39,998 nt of DNA from Arthrobacter pascens (GTDB taxonomy: Bacteria > Actinomycetota > Actinomycetes > Actinomycetales > Micrococcaceae). The notes below the pieces were generated by a model, which saw nothing but the letters and a program-made list of their open reading frames with translations, did no database searches and was not told the DNA's origin. Shown piece by piece: positions 26,257 to 35,151 of this stretch; position 1 is the stretch's first letter; every line of letters starts with the position of its first letter. The stretch spans positions 1 to 39,998 of the forward strand of contig NZ_JAFHKT010000142.1 in NCBI RefSeq assembly GCF_017052465.1. The letters run 5' to 3'. A program made the translations under genes and the position numbers.

Positions 26257-26988
26257 CTAGGACAGCCGCGCGATGCTCCGCCTGACCGGCCGCGAGGCCG
26301 AGCCGTCCGAAAACAGATCCGGTGACGACGCCTGGATCCTTTTGACGTCTTCGAAAACGCCCCGGAGGTGGACGCGGAGGGAGTTGTCGGCGGCGGCGAC
26401 ATTGTTGGCCTCCAAGGCGTCCGCCACTGCCGTGTGCTGCTCGATCAGCGTGGACACGGGCCGGGTGTCGATCAGGCTCAGCCGCCGCGCACGGTCCAGG
26501 TGCGCCTTGGCTGAATTGACGGCCGTCCACGCCGATTCGTGGCCCGCCAACCGGAGGAGTTCGCGGTGGAAATCCTCGTCCAACCGGAAGAACTCCTCCA
26601 CGTCGCCCTTGGCCTCCGCGTCGCGTTGGCTCGCCAGGATATCCCGCAGCCCGGCGATTCCTGCGGCGTCCACTGTGAGGTCGTTCAGGGAGGCGCACTC
26701 GATAGCCTCCCGGACGAACTGCGCTTCGGCCACCCGGCCCAGGTCCACCAGCGAGACGAACGAACCGATTTGCGGGAACACCTGAACCAGGCCCTCCTCA
26801 CGCAACAGGATGAGGCTTTCCCGTACCGGGGTACGGCTGACGCCCAGCTCCTGGGAGAGTTCGTTTTCGGACAGCGGCTCGCCGGGCGGGAGCTGCAGGG
26901 AGATGATCCTGCGCCGGAGGGTTTCCAGTGTCTGGTCGCGCACGGAGAGCCGTGGTGCCTGTGCCTTATCGGGTTTGCCGCTTGCCAT
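26257..26988 (-). CDS. GntR family regulator, FadR subfamily (FCD domain)
   Basis: 243 residues. Residues about 15-80 are the GntR winged helix (VRDQTLETLRRRIISLQLPP, SENELSQELGVSRTPVRESL, LREEGLVQVFP), followed by an all-helical FCD ligand domain at about 95-215. FCD metal/ligand residues are seen as D-x3-H in RLDEDFHRELL and later His residues (AGHESAW, EQHTAV, RVHLRG). It is divergent from the aldonate operon that begins at 27173 and is very probably its repressor, responding to an acid sugar. The ATG is preceded by TACACT at six bases with no ribosome binding site, so the mRNA is probably leaderless. Confidence 0.9.
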   Translation of the reverse strand: MASGKPDKAQAPRLSVRDQTLETLRRRIISLQLPPGEPLSENELSQELGVSRTPVRESLILLREEGLVQVFPQIGSFVSLVDLGRVAEAQFVREAIECASLNDLTVDAAGIAGLRDILASQRDAEAKGDVEEFFRLDEDFHRELLRLAGHESAWTAVNSAKAHLDRARRLSLIDTRPVSTLIEQHTAVADALEANNVAAADNSLRVHLRGVFEDVKRIQASSPDLFSDGSASRPVRRSIARLS

Positions 26989-26994
26989 GTATCC

Positions 26995-27000
26995 AGTGTA
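26995..27000 (-). promoter_or_regulatory. Candidate -10 box for leaderless GntR transcript
   Basis: TACACT on the minus strand, six bases before the ATG at 26988, in the TANNNT form. Confidence 0.45.
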
Positions 27001-27007
27001 GTCACCG

Positions 27008-27042
27008 TTGACAAACTAGAATGGTAGTGCTTGTATGGTAGT
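27008..27042 (+). promoter_or_regulatory. Operon promoter overlapped by ATGGTAGT direct repeats
   Basis: TTGACA at 27008-27013 and TTGTAT at 27031-27036 are 17 bases apart. ATGGTAGT occurs at 27021-27028, inside the spacer, and again at 27035-27042, over the -10, with a 14-base period. The repeats are the likely binding site of the divergent FadR-type regulator; the TSS would fall near 27043, leaving a leader of about 130 bases. Confidence 0.5.
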
Positions 27043-27172
27043 AAGAAAGCCGCCGGAAAGCGGCCCTATGCCGGGCCCCCGCCTTCGACACCCTGCCTAC
27101 TGCCGGAGGGCGGCCGCTTTGAACCGCCACCTCTCCACCCTTCCTTTTTCATCGCCTGCAAAGGAGCAACTG

Positions 27173-28555
27173 ATGACCGAGAGCATCGCGCCACCCACTG
27201 CCAAAGTGGAGCCCAAGCCCACCCGCGAGCTGGCGAAGGTAGCCGTCTCCGGCTGGCTTGGAACCGCCATGGAATTCATGGACTTCCAGCTCTACTCACT
27301 GGCCGCCGCCATTGTCTTTAACAAGATCTTCTTCCCCGAGGTGAGCCCGGTCATCGGCCTCATCGCCGCCATGGCCACGTACGGCGTGGGCTACGTTGCC
27401 CGCCTCGTGGGCGCCGTCTACTTCGGCCGCATGGGTGACAGGATCGGCCGCAAGAAGGTCCTGTTCATCACCATCGCCCTGATGGGTGCCTCAACCACCC
27501 TCATCGGCGTTCTGCCCACCTATGCAATGATCGGCATCTGGGCGCCGATCATGCTCGTGGCCCTGCGCCTTATCCAGGGCTTCGGCGCCGGCGCCGAAAT
27601 CGCAGGTGCCACTGTGATGCTGGCCGAGTTCGCTCCGGCACGCCGACGCGGTCTGATTTCCTCGCTCGTCTGCCTCGGCACCAACTCCGGCACGCTTGCA
27701 GCATCAGCGCTGTGGGCCATCCTGGTCAGCGTCCTCCCCGAGGACCAGCTGCTCAGCTGGGGCTGGCGCATCCCGTTCCTGGCCAGCTTCGTGCTGATGA
27801 TCTTCGCGGTCTGGATCCGCCGCTCCCTCAAGGAGAGCCCGGTCTTCGAACAGCGCGAAGACGTGGTGGACGGCGTTGCACTGTCCAAGAAGGAGATCGC
27901 CAAGGCTGCTGAGCTGGCAGGCACGAGCACCATCGAAGCCGCACTGCACCAGCGCAAGGGCAAGGCCTTCCTGATCGCCCTCGGCCTCCGCTTCGGCCAG
28001 GCCGGCAACTCCGGCCTGATCCAGACCTTCCTCATTGGTTATCTGGCTACTGTCCTGCTGGTTGATAAGAGCGTCGGCACCACCGCCATTGTTTACGGAT
28101 CCCTGTTGGGCTTCGTCACCATCCCCATCATGGGTATCCTCGGTGACCGCTTCGGCCGCAAACCGCTGTACCTCGGACTGAGCGCCCTGACCGCACTGTT
28201 TGCCATTCCCATGATGCTGATGGTCACCAGCGGCAACACCACCGTCATTACCATCGCCATCGTGCTCGGCCTGAACCTGGGCGTGCTGAGCCTGTTCGCC
28301 ATGGAAAGCGTCACCATGGCCGAGTTCTTCGGAGCCCGCACCCGCTTCACCCAGCTGGCCCTGGCCAAGGAAATCGGCGGCATCCTCGCCACCGCCATCG
28401 GCCCGCTGCTCGCTGCCACGCTCACCGCCGTCACCGGACACTGGTGGCCGCTGGCCGCGATGCTGGTCGGCTACTCCCTGATCACGCTCATCTCCGCCGC
28501 AGTCGGCCCCGAGGTCCGCGGCCGCGACATGGTCCGGCTCGAGGACGCGGTATGA
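27173..28555 (+). CDS. MFS transporter, metabolite:H+ symporter (MHS) type
   Basis: 460 residues with twelve expected membrane helices. Start at the ATG at 27173, which has AAGGAG eight bases upstream; the frame opens earlier at 27035 but that would put the start within the promoter. Between helices 2 and 3 is GYVARLVGAVYFGRMGDRIGRKK, shown in outline, and in the second half GDRFGRKP, the typical MHS motifs of proton-linked organic acid carriers such as KgtP and ShiA. AALRLIQGFGAGAEIAGA-type sequence follows helix 4. As the first gene of the operon it probably imports the sugar acid degraded by the enzymes after it. It overlaps the next gene by four bases (ATGA). Confidence 0.9.
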   Translation: MTESIAPPTAKVEPKPTRELAKVAVSGWLGTAMEFMDFQLYSLAAAIVFNKIFFPEVSPVIGLIAAMATYGVGYVARLVGAVYFGRMGDRIGRKKVLFITIALMGASTTLIGVLPTYAMIGIWAPIMLVALRLIQGFGAGAEIAGATVMLAEFAPARRRGLISSLVCLGTNSGTLAASALWAILVSVLPEDQLLSWGWRIPFLASFVLMIFAVWIRRSLKESPVFEQREDVVDGVALSKKEIAKAAELAGTSTIEAALHQRKGKAFLIALGLRFGQAGNSGLIQTFLIGYLATVLLVDKSVGTTAIVYGSLLGFVTIPIMGILGDRFGRKPLYLGLSALTALFAIPMMLMVTSGNTTVITIAIVLGLNLGVLSLFAMESVTMAEFFGARTRFTQLALAKEIGGILATAIGPLLAATLTAVTGHWWPLAAMLVGYSLITLISAAVGPEVRGRDMVRLEDAV

Positions 28556-29586
28556 AAGCCGTCGTAGTCCACGGCGCCAACGACCTGCGCATCGACGACC
28601 GTCCCGAGCCCGTTGCCGGCCCGGGGGAGGTAGTGCTCGACGTCGAATGGGGCGGAATCTGCGGCTCTGACCTTTCGTACTGGCGCCACGGCGCCTCGGG
28701 GACGGCGGCGCTGAAGTCGCCGCTGGTCCTCGGCCACGAGGTGGCCGGCCGGATCGCCCAGTTGGGTGCCGGCGTCGAAAACCTCGACGTCGGCCAGCCG
28801 GTGACGGTGCACCCCGCAGAACTGGTAGGCGACGGCACCATGCCGGAACGGCTGAAGGGCCGCACGAACCTCTACCCGCACATCCGGTACTTCGGCTCGG
28901 CAGCCTTCAATCCCCACACCGACGGCGGATTCAGCGAGCGGAAGGTGGCCAAGGCATCGCAGATCCGGCCGCTGCCGGAGGGCGTGGACACGCTCCGCGG
29001 CGCGCTCGCGGAACCACTCGCCGTCGCCATGCACGCCGTGAGCCGGGCCGGATCACTCACCGGCCGCGACGTGCTGGTCAACGGTGCCGGGCCGATCGGC
29101 TCACTGGTGGTCGCGGCGGCAAAGTACGCCGGCGCCAGGACGGTCATCGCCACGGACATCAACGATGCCGCGCTGCGGATCGCCAAGGCCATGGGCGCCG
29201 ACGAAGTACGGAACCTGTCCGGAGGCGGCAGCCTTCCCGAAGACATGGAACTGGTGTTCGAGGCCACCGGCATCCCTGCGGTGCTCGGCGGCGTCCTCCG
29301 CGCCACGGCCCGCGGCGGAACCCTGGTCCAGGTAGGGAACCTACCGGGCGCCCCCGCTCCCGCGGCGCTGGGAGACCTGGTGACGCGGGAAATCACATGG
29401 ATCGGCTCGTACCGGTTCGCGGACGAGATCGGCGATGCCCTCCGCGCCATGGCCGAAGGCCTCGACGTTTCCCCGGTCATCACCCACAAGTTCGGCATCG
29501 AGCAGGCAGCGGAAGCCATGCGGGTCGCGGCTGATCCCGCCTCCGGAAGCAGCAAGGTCATGCTCCGTCTCACCGCCCCCAACTGA
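28552..29586 (+). CDS. Zinc-dependent L-gulonate/L-idonate 5-dehydrogenase family protein
   Basis: 344 residues, medium-chain zinc dehydrogenase. [10 protein letters not shown] gives Cys37, LGHEVAGRI gives His62/Glu63 as catalytic zinc ligands, and [14 protein letters not shown] is the NAD(P) motif. The segment where the structural-zinc Cys cluster would lie ([19 protein letters not shown]) has none. The family is that of L-idonate 5-dehydrogenase and the RspB-type L-gulonate 5-dehydrogenases. Beside a ManD dehydratase and a fructuronate reductase, oxidation of L-gulonate to D-fructuronate fits best; L-idonate to 5-ketogluconate would not feed the next enzymes. The ATG overlaps the transporter stop, so the two are translationally coupled. 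Confidence 0.82.
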   Translation: MKAVVVHGANDLRIDDRPEPVAGPGEVVLDVEWGGICGSDLSYWRHGASGTAALKSPLVLGHEVAGRIAQLGAGVENLDVGQPVTVHPAELVGDGTMPERLKGRTNLYPHIRYFGSAAFNPHTDGGFSERKVAKASQIRPLPEGVDTLRGALAEPLAVAMHAVSRAGSLTGRDVLVNGAGPIGSLVVAAAKYAGARTVIATDINDAALRIAKAMGADEVRNLSGGGSLPEDMELVFEATGIPAVLGGVLRATARGGTLVQVGNLPGAPAPAALGDLVTREITWIGSYRFADEIGDALRAMAEGLDVSPVITHKFGIEQAAEAMRVAADPASGSSKVMLRLTAPN

Positions 29587-29620
29587 CCCAATATTTCTCA
29601 CTCACCTGAAGGACCCACCA

Positions 29621-30832
29621 GTGAAGATCACCGACGCACGGGTAGTGGTTTCGTCGCCCGGACGGAACTACGTGACGCTCGTTATTGAAACCGAGGACGG
29701 CATTACCGGCATCGGCGACGCCACCCTCAACGGCCGCGAGCTGGCCGTGGCGTCCTACCTGTCCGATCACCTGTGCCCGCTGCTGATCGGCCGCGACGCC
29801 CGCCGCATCGAGGACACCTGGCAGTACTTCTACAAGGGCGCCTACTGGCGCCGCGGGCCGGTGACCATGACGGCGATCGCCGCCATCGACGTCGCACTCT
29901 GGGACATCAAGGGCAAGGCGGCCGGCATGCCGGCCTACGAACTCCTGGGCGGCGCGGCCCGCGAGGGCGTCATGGTCTACGGCCACGCCAGCGGCTCCAC
30001 GCTGGAGGACCTCAGCGCAGACTTCCAGCACCACCTGGACCTCGGCTACAAGGCCATCCGCGCGCAGGCCGCTGTGCCGGGGCTGGAAAAGACCTACGGG
30101 ATCGCGCCGGTGGACGGCAGGACCTATGAGCCGGCCAGCGGCAACGTCCCGCAGGAGGACATGTGGGAGACCACGTCCTACCTGGACTTCACGCCGAAGA
30201 TGATGGCGCATGTGCGCGAACAGTTCGGCTACGGCGTGCACCTCCTGCACGATGTGCACCACCGGCTGACGCCGATCGAGGCCGGCCGGCTGGGCGCCTC
30301 CCTTGAGCAGTACCGGCCGTTCTGGATCGAGGACCCGACGCCGGCCGAGGACCAGTCGGCGTTCCGCCTGATCCGCCAGCACACCACCACACCCATCGCC
30401 GTGGGCGAGGTGTTCAACTCGATCTGGGACTGCCAGCAGCTGATCACCGAGCGCCTCATCGACTACATCCGGACATCCGTCTCGCACGCCGGAGGTATCA
30501 CGCACCTGCGCCGCATCTTCTCGCTCGCTGACCTGTACGGCGTCCGGTCCGGCTCGCACGGCGCCGGCGATCTCTCCCCGGTTTCTTTCGCCGCGGCACT
30601 GCACGTGGACATGAGCATTCCGAACTTCGGCGTCCAGGAGTACATGGGCCACCGCGATCCGGCGGGTGAGGTCTTCAAGACCTCCTACACCTTCACAGAC
30701 GGCTACATGCACCCCGGCGACGCCCCGGGCATCGGCGTCGAGTTCAACGAGGAGGCGGCCGCCGCGTTCCCGTTCGACCCCAAGTACCTGCCCATCAACC
30801 GCCGGCTCGACGGGTCGGTGCACGACTGGTGA
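29621..30832 (+). CDS. manD: D-mannonate dehydratase family protein (ManD subgroup, enolase superfamily)
   Basis: 403 residues from a GTG at 29621 with GAAGGA eight bases upstream. ManD landmarks are all present: [97 protein letters not shown] and [10 protein letters not shown]. The Asp, Glu and Glu at the ends of barrel strands are the magnesium ligands. The enzyme dehydrates D-mannonate to 2-keto-3-deoxygluconate. In SHGAGD the residue after Gly is Ala where efficient mannonate dehydratases have Pro, as I recall the subgroup; this points to the low-efficiency group that serves L-gulonate-type pathways. The stop overlaps the kinase start by four bases. Confidence 0.88.
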   Translation: MKITDARVVVSSPGRNYVTLVIETEDGITGIGDATLNGRELAVASYLSDHLCPLLIGRDARRIEDTWQYFYKGAYWRRGPVTMTAIAAIDVALWDIKGKAAGMPAYELLGGAAREGVMVYGHASGSTLEDLSADFQHHLDLGYKAIRAQAAVPGLEKTYGIAPVDGRTYEPASGNVPQEDMWETTSYLDFTPKMMAHVREQFGYGVHLLHDVHHRLTPIEAGRLGASLEQYRPFWIEDPTPAEDQSAFRLIRQHTTTPIAVGEVFNSIWDCQQLITERLIDYIRTSVSHAGGITHLRRIFSLADLYGVRSGSHGAGDLSPVSFAAALHVDMSIPNFGVQEYMGHRDPAGEVFKTSYTFTDGYMHPGDAPGIGVEFNEEAAAAFPFDPKYLPINRRLDGSVHDW

Positions 30833-31815
30833 GCGCCTCAACCGAACAGAACCAAGCCCAGCCGTTCGACGTCGTCGTGATGGGGGAGATCCTCGTTGAG
30901 GTGGCCACCGACGTGGCGTTCGGGCACGGCGTTCCGGCCCAGCTCGGCATCTCCGGCGACGCGCTGAACGTCGCGGCGGCCGCCGCGGCGGCCGGTGCCC
31001 GCACCGGACTTCTAGCCGTGCTGACCGACGACGACCTCGGCCACGCGATCGCCGCCAGGATCCGGGAACTCGGTATTTCCGACGAGCTGCTGAAGTTCAG
31101 AACCGGGCAGCAGGGCGTGTACCTCGTGCACTGTGACCCCCACGGCCAGCGCGAGTTCTCCTACGCGCGCAGCGGCAGCGTGGGCTCCACGTTGTCCCCG
31201 CAGGACATTGACCCGGACGTGTTTGCGGCGGCCGGTGCCGTCATTGCCGGCGGGATCGCCTGCGCGATCTCCGAGTCATCGCAGGCCGCCGTCCTCAAGG
31301 CCGCGGCGCTGGCCGGACGCTTCGTGTTCGACCCCAACTTCCGGCCCCGGCTCACCTCGGCGGAGGACGCGACGGCGGTCCTCGCCGAACTGGCGCCGCG
31401 GACCTTCCTGGTGACCCCGTCCTTCCCCGGCGAAACCTCTGCCCTCCTCGGATGCCAGACCCCGAAGGAGGCTGCCGCGAAGCTCCGCAGCCTGGGTGCA
31501 GTGAACGTCGCCGTGACGTGCGGCGCGGACGGAATCCAGCTCGACGGCGCAGGGCTCGACGCTTCTGCCGACTCCTCGTGGATCGACTCGATTCCGGCGC
31601 CGTCAGTGGTGGACCAGACCGGGGCCGGCGATGCCTTCGTCGGCACGCTGACCGCCCGGTTGGTGCTGGGCGACAGCCTTCCACTGGCGGCCCGGTACGG
31701 TGCGGCTGCGGCGTCGCTGGTGGTCGGCGGCAAGGGCGGGACGGGCTTCATCCCCACCTTCGAGCAGACCCGCTCGCACGCCGAACCGGAAGGAGCAGTG
31801 TCATCGCACGCCTAA
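30829..31815 (+). CDS. kdgK: 2-keto-3-deoxygluconate kinase (PfkB family)
   Basis: 328 residues from a GTG at 30829 that overlaps the ManD stop (GTGA). PfkB features: [18 protein letters not shown] near 40-60, the substrate-side FDPNFRPRL near 165, and the C-terminal signature [17 protein letters not shown] with the catalytic Asp. It phosphorylates the KDG made by the dehydratase to KDPG. Cytoplasmic. Its last codons overlap or abut the next gene, whose ribosome binding site GGAAGGAG lies inside the kinase gene at 31788-31795. Confidence 0.87.
   Translation: MSASTEQNQAQPFDVVVMGEILVEVATDVAFGHGVPAQLGISGDALNVAAAAAAAGARTGLLAVLTDDDLGHAIAARIRELGISDELLKFRTGQQGVYLVHCDPHGQREFSYARSGSVGSTLSPQDIDPDVFAAAGAVIAGGIACAISESSQAAVLKAAALAGRFVFDPNFRPRLTSAEDATAVLAELAPRTFLVTPSFPGETSALLGCQTPKEAAAKLRSLGAVNVAVTCGADGIQLDGAGLDASADSSWIDSIPAPSVVDQTGAGDAFVGTLTARLVLGDSLPLAARYGAAAASLVVGGKGGTGFIPTFEQTRSHAEPEGAVSSHA
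31788..31805 (+). promoter_or_regulatory. Ribosome binding site and non-canonical ATC start of the fructuronate reductase gene
   Basis: GGAAGGAG at 31788-31795 is followed after seven bases by ATC at 31803-31805 in the reading frame of the reductase. The GTG at 31798 is out of frame and too close. No ATG, GTG or TTG in frame exists between a GTG far upstream near 31577 and the conserved domain. Confidence 0.5.
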
Positions 31816-33272
31816 GCACCGCCGCGCTCGCTGCCGGCGGAGGCCACCAGGCCCTGCTGCAGCGGGACCAGCTGCAGCCGGGAATCGTCCACCTGGGCCT
31901 GGGCGCCTTCGCCCGGGCGCACACGGCCGTATTCACCGAAAACGCGATGCTGGCCTCCGGCGATTCTAATTGGGGGATCACCGGAGTCACGCAGCGTTCG
32001 GATACGGTCGCGCGCCAGCTGGCGCCGCAGGACGGCCTGTTCACCGTGACGGAGCGGGGCAGCGGCGCCGCTCCGCTGCGGGTGGTCTCCAGCATCGTGG
32101 AGGCCATCTCGGGCCGGGACAACCCCGCAGCGGTGGTGGACCGGATCGCCGCGGACGCGACGAAGGTGGTGACGCTCACCGTCACGGAGAAGGGGTACCG
32201 GATCGATCCGCGCACCGGATCGCTCAACATGGGCGATGACCAGGTGCAGGCGGACCTCGCCGGGCGGGCGCCGCAGACGGCGATCGGGCAGATCGCGCGG
32301 GGCCTGCAGCAGCGGGCCCGGGCCGGCGCCGGACCCGTCACCGTGGTCTCGTGCGACAACCTGCCAGGCAACGGGGACCTGACCCGGAACCTCGTGCGCG
32401 CCTTCGCCGCCGCGCTGCCGGCTGGGGAAGCGGAGCCGCTGCTGGCCTGGCTCGATGCGAACGTCACCTTCCCCAACACGATGGTGGACCGGATGGTGCC
32501 GGCCACCACGGCAGGTGACCTGGACGCCGTCGAACGTGAACTGGGGCTGCGGGACGAGGCCGCCGTGGTGGCTGAGCCCTTCATGCAGTGGGTCATCGAG
32601 GACAATTTCGCGGGGGACCGGCCGCGCTGGGAGGATGCCGGGGCGCTGTTCAGCTCCGACGTCGCCGCGTGGGAGGCCGCCAAACTGCGGCTGCTCAACG
32701 CGAGCCACTCCATGCTGGCGTATCTGGGGCTGGCCGCGGGAAAGGCGACCATCAGCGACGCCGTGGGGGAGGACGCGTTCCTCACCGCGTGCCGGCGCAT
32801 GATGGCCGAGGACGCCCTGCCCACCATCAGCCTGCCCGGGGGCCTGGACGGGCAGAAGTACTGCGCCCAGGTGCTCAGCCGGTTCGCGAATCCCGCCCTG
32901 GGCCACACCACGGCCAAGGTGGGCAGCGACGGATCGCAGAAGATCGGGCTGCGGCTGCTGAGCACGGTCCGCGGCAACCTCGACGCCGGCCGCGAGCCGC
33001 GCTGGGCCGCCCTGGCGGTCGCGGCGTGGATGCGCCACGTCGCCGCCACTCCCGCGGCGGAGCTGAACGACCCCCTCGCGGAGGAACTCCACGCGGCCCT
33101 CCCCGCGGCGCGCGACGCTGACGCCGTGGTTCCGGCACTCCTGGGCTGCCGCAGCATCTTCGACGCCAAACTGGCGGCGGACACGCGCTTTGCCGGGCTG
33201 CTCACGCACTGGTACCGCATCATCGACACCCACGGGCTGGACGGCCTGAGAAAAGAGATCAACCATGGCTGA
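31803..33272 (+). CDS. uxuB: Mannitol dehydrogenase family, probable fructuronate reductase (D-mannonate oxidoreductase)
   Basis: 489 residues if begun at the ATC at 31803 (reading [10 protein letters not shown]). Conserved blocks: GIVHLGLGAFARAH (dinucleotide-binding N-terminus), TEKGYRIDPRTGSLN, VVSCDNLPGNG, FPNTMVDRMVPATT and KLRLLNASHSMLAYLG, in which the Lys, Asn and His are the catalytic set of long-chain mannitol dehydrogenases. The family converts D-fructuronate to D-mannonate with NAD(P)H, which is exactly the step needed between the dehydrogenase and ManD here. The whole domain is intact, so the missing standard start is not decay of the body. The stop overlaps the aldolase start by eight bases. 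A sequencing slip of the start region is the other reading. Confidence 0.85.
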   Translation: MARLSTAALAAGGGHQALLQRDQLQPGIVHLGLGAFARAHTAVFTENAMLASGDSNWGITGVTQRSDTVARQLAPQDGLFTVTERGSGAAPLRVVSSIVEAISGRDNPAAVVDRIAADATKVVTLTVTEKGYRIDPRTGSLNMGDDQVQADLAGRAPQTAIGQIARGLQQRARAGAGPVTVVSCDNLPGNGDLTRNLVRAFAAALPAGEAEPLLAWLDANVTFPNTMVDRMVPATTAGDLDAVERELGLRDEAAVVAEPFMQWVIEDNFAGDRPRWEDAGALFSSDVAAWEAAKLRLLNASHSMLAYLGLAAGKATISDAVGEDAFLTACRRMMAEDALPTISLPGGLDGQKYCAQVLSRFANPALGHTTAKVGSDGSQKIGLRLLSTVRGNLDAGREPRWAALAVAAWMRHVAATPAAELNDPLAEELHAALPAARDADAVVPALLGCRSIFDAKLAADTRFAGLLTHWYRIIDTHGLDGLRKEINHG

Positions 33273-33894
33273 CGCAACAAGCGTCCTGAACGTTTCCCCG
33301 GTCATCCCGGTGGTCACCCTCGACGACCCGCAGCATGCGGTCCCGGTGGCGCAGGCACTGGCCGACGGCGGCATCCGGATTATCGAGCTCACGCTCCGGA
33401 CCGAGAGTGCCCTCACCTCCCTGAAGCTCATTGCCAACGAGGTGCCGGACATCCTGGTGGGCGCCGGCACCATCCTCACTCCCGGCCAGGCAGACGCCGC
33501 CGTGGCATCGGGGGCCCAGTTCCTGGTCAGCCCCGGCGTCACCCCCGCGCTGCTGGACCACATGCTCTCCCTCGATGTTCCGGTGCTGCCGGGCGTGGCC
33601 ACGGTGGGTGAGGTGATGGCCGTGCTGGAAAGCGGGCTGGACACGATGAAGTTCTTCCCCGCCGGTCCTGCCGGCGGCCCGGCCTACCTTGCCGCCATCG
33701 GCGCGCCCATCCCGAACGTACAGTTCTGCCCCACCGGCGGCATCAGCCTCGCAACAGCCCCGGAGTACCTGAAGCTGCCGAACGTCTCGTGCGTCGGCGG
33801 CAGCTGGCTCACCCCCCGCAGTGCAGTGGAGCGCGGGGACTGGGCGCAGATCACCGCGCTCGCACGGGAAGCAGCCGGGGTTTCGGTCCGCTGA
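33265..33894 (+). CDS. eda: KDPG/KHG aldolase
   Basis: 209 residues. IIELTLRT holds Glu41 and Arg45 that bind substrate, VGAGTIL and SPGVTPAL follow, and DTMKFFPAGPAGG holds the Schiff-base Lys129, then FCPTGGIS for the phosphate. The enzyme splits KDPG to pyruvate and glyceraldehyde 3-phosphate, closing the pathway of this operon. It begins inside the reductase gene and is the last gene before a 98-base gap. Confidence 0.93.
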   Translation: MADATSVLNVSPVIPVVTLDDPQHAVPVAQALADGGIRIIELTLRTESALTSLKLIANEVPDILVGAGTILTPGQADAAVASGAQFLVSPGVTPALLDHMLSLDVPVLPGVATVGEVMAVLESGLDTMKFFPAGPAGGPAYLAAIGAPIPNVQFCPTGGISLATAPEYLKLPNVSCVGGSWLTPRSAVERGDWAQITALAREAAGVSVR

Positions 33895-33992
33895 TCGAGC
33901 TCGGCCGAAGACCGCCGTAGCCGTGGCCCGCAGACGCGCGTAGAGTCGGGAACGACCGGACCATCAACGGTCACTGAACTGAGGAGTTCACC

Positions 33993-34157
33993 ATGAACTT
34001 GGGACAGAAGATCAGGAATGCCGCAGAACGTCTTAGTGGGCGGACCGGCGCTGCCGGCGGACCCGCACGCCCCGCCCGGCCCCGGGCTACGGGCGCAGGC
34101 CACGGAGCTGGCGGCCACATCGGCGACAGGATCCGCAGCTTCCTGAGAAGGCACTGA
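33993..34157 (+). CDS. Small cationic protein, 54 residues
   Basis: Reads MNLGQKIRNAAERLSGRTGA, then a Gly/Ala/Pro/Arg-rich middle and the end HIGDRIRSFLRRH. GAGGAG lies six bases before the ATG. The first fifteen residues recall the opening of CsbD-type stress proteins, but the rest of that domain is missing. The gene is separate from the aldolase and may be co-transcribed with the serine hydrolase that follows within 41 bases. Function unknown. Confidence 0.6.
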   Translation: MNLGQKIRNAAERLSGRTGAAGGPARPARPRATGAGHGAGGHIGDRIRSFLRRH

Positions 34158-34197
34158 CCTGCACACGGAGATCCACGGCGATGCAGCGCTGGGATCC

Positions 34198-35145
34198 ATG
34201 CTGCAAAGCGGTCGACGGCGGCGGCAACCATTGGTTGCCGCCGCCACCGTTTCGCCGGGGGAGCTTTCCGTGGCCAGCCTCGGCGCGCCGCTCGACGCCG
34301 ACTATGAGATCGGATCCGTCTCGAAAGGGATCACCGGGCTGCTGTATGCGGACGCCTGTACCCGCGGTGAGCTGGGCCCGGACACCACCCTGGGCGATGT
34401 GCTGCCACTGGGGGACTGTCCTGCTGCGGGCCTGACCCTGGCTGCTGTCAGCAGGCACACCTCCGGGCTGCCCGGCCTGCCCAGGTCGGCCAGACCGTGG
34501 CGGCGGACTGCCGCCTTCCTGCTGAGCGGGACGAATCCCTACGGTGAAACCCTTGAGGAACTCCTGGCGCAGGCACGCACCGTGCAGCTGTCCGCACCGC
34601 GGCCGCGGTACTCAAACTTCGGGTTCGAACTGTTGGGCCACGCCGTCGCCGCCGGGGCGGGGATGAGCTACCGCGCTCTGGTCCGCGAACGCCTCGCGGC
34701 GCCTTTGGGCCTGACCTCGATCTACATGCCTGCCACCGCGGAGGAACTGGGACCCCGCGCCATCATTGGCACGAGCCGCTCCGGACGGCCCCGCCAGCCG
34801 TGGACCGGAGAGGCCCTTGCCCCGGCCGGCGGCATCCGTTCCTCCATCGGAGACATGGCCCGCATCGTGCAGGCACTTCTCGACGGTACTGCCCCGGGGC
34901 AGGCCGCCCTCGATCCCGTGGCGAATTTCGCCGGACCCGCGGCCCGCATCGGTGCCGCCTGGATGACGCTCCGCGTGAAGGGCCGCGACATCACCTGGCA
35001 CAACGGCGCAACGGGCGGCTTCCGCACCTGGACGGGCCTGGACCGGGAGGCGGGGACCGGCGTCGTCCTTCTGTCCGCGACAGCGGTGATGGTGGACCGG
35101 CAGGGGTTCAGGATGCTCAGGGAGCTGACGGAACGGGTCACATGA
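34198..35145 (+). CDS. Serine hydrolase, beta-lactamase/class C-like
   Basis: 315 residues from the ATG at 34198. Penicillin-recognising motifs are seen: SVSK in YEIGSVSKGITGLL (nucleophile Ser and Lys), YSN in RYSNFGFELLG, and HNG in WHNGATGGFRTW in place of KTG. This group includes D-aminopeptidases, esterases and carboxypeptidase-like enzymes as well as class C beta-lactamases. No signal peptide is seen, suggesting a cytoplasmic enzyme or a misplaced start. The frame opens at 34147; a CTG at 34159 after AGAAGG is a possible earlier start, two bases past the small protein's stop. It converges with the TerC gene six bases away. Confidence 0.85.
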   Translation: MLQSGRRRRQPLVAAATVSPGELSVASLGAPLDADYEIGSVSKGITGLLYADACTRGELGPDTTLGDVLPLGDCPAAGLTLAAVSRHTSGLPGLPRSARPWRRTAAFLLSGTNPYGETLEELLAQARTVQLSAPRPRYSNFGFELLGHAVAAGAGMSYRALVRERLAAPLGLTSIYMPATAEELGPRAIIGTSRSGRPRQPWTGEALAPAGGIRSSIGDMARIVQALLDGTAPGQAALDPVANFAGPAARIGAAWMTLRVKGRDITWHNGATGGFRTWTGLDREAGTGVVLLSATAVMVDRQGFRMLRELTERVT

Positions 35146-35151
35146 CGGAAA

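Noticed and set aside
27035..27172. N-terminal extension of the transporter from 27035
   Set aside because: It would start inside the promoter; AAGGAG precedes the ATG at 27173, and the extension is of shadow composition.
31452..33272. 606-residue protein starting at the ATG 31452
   Set aside because: The first 117 residues are an Arg-rich shadow of the KDG kinase; the conserved reductase begins near 31803.
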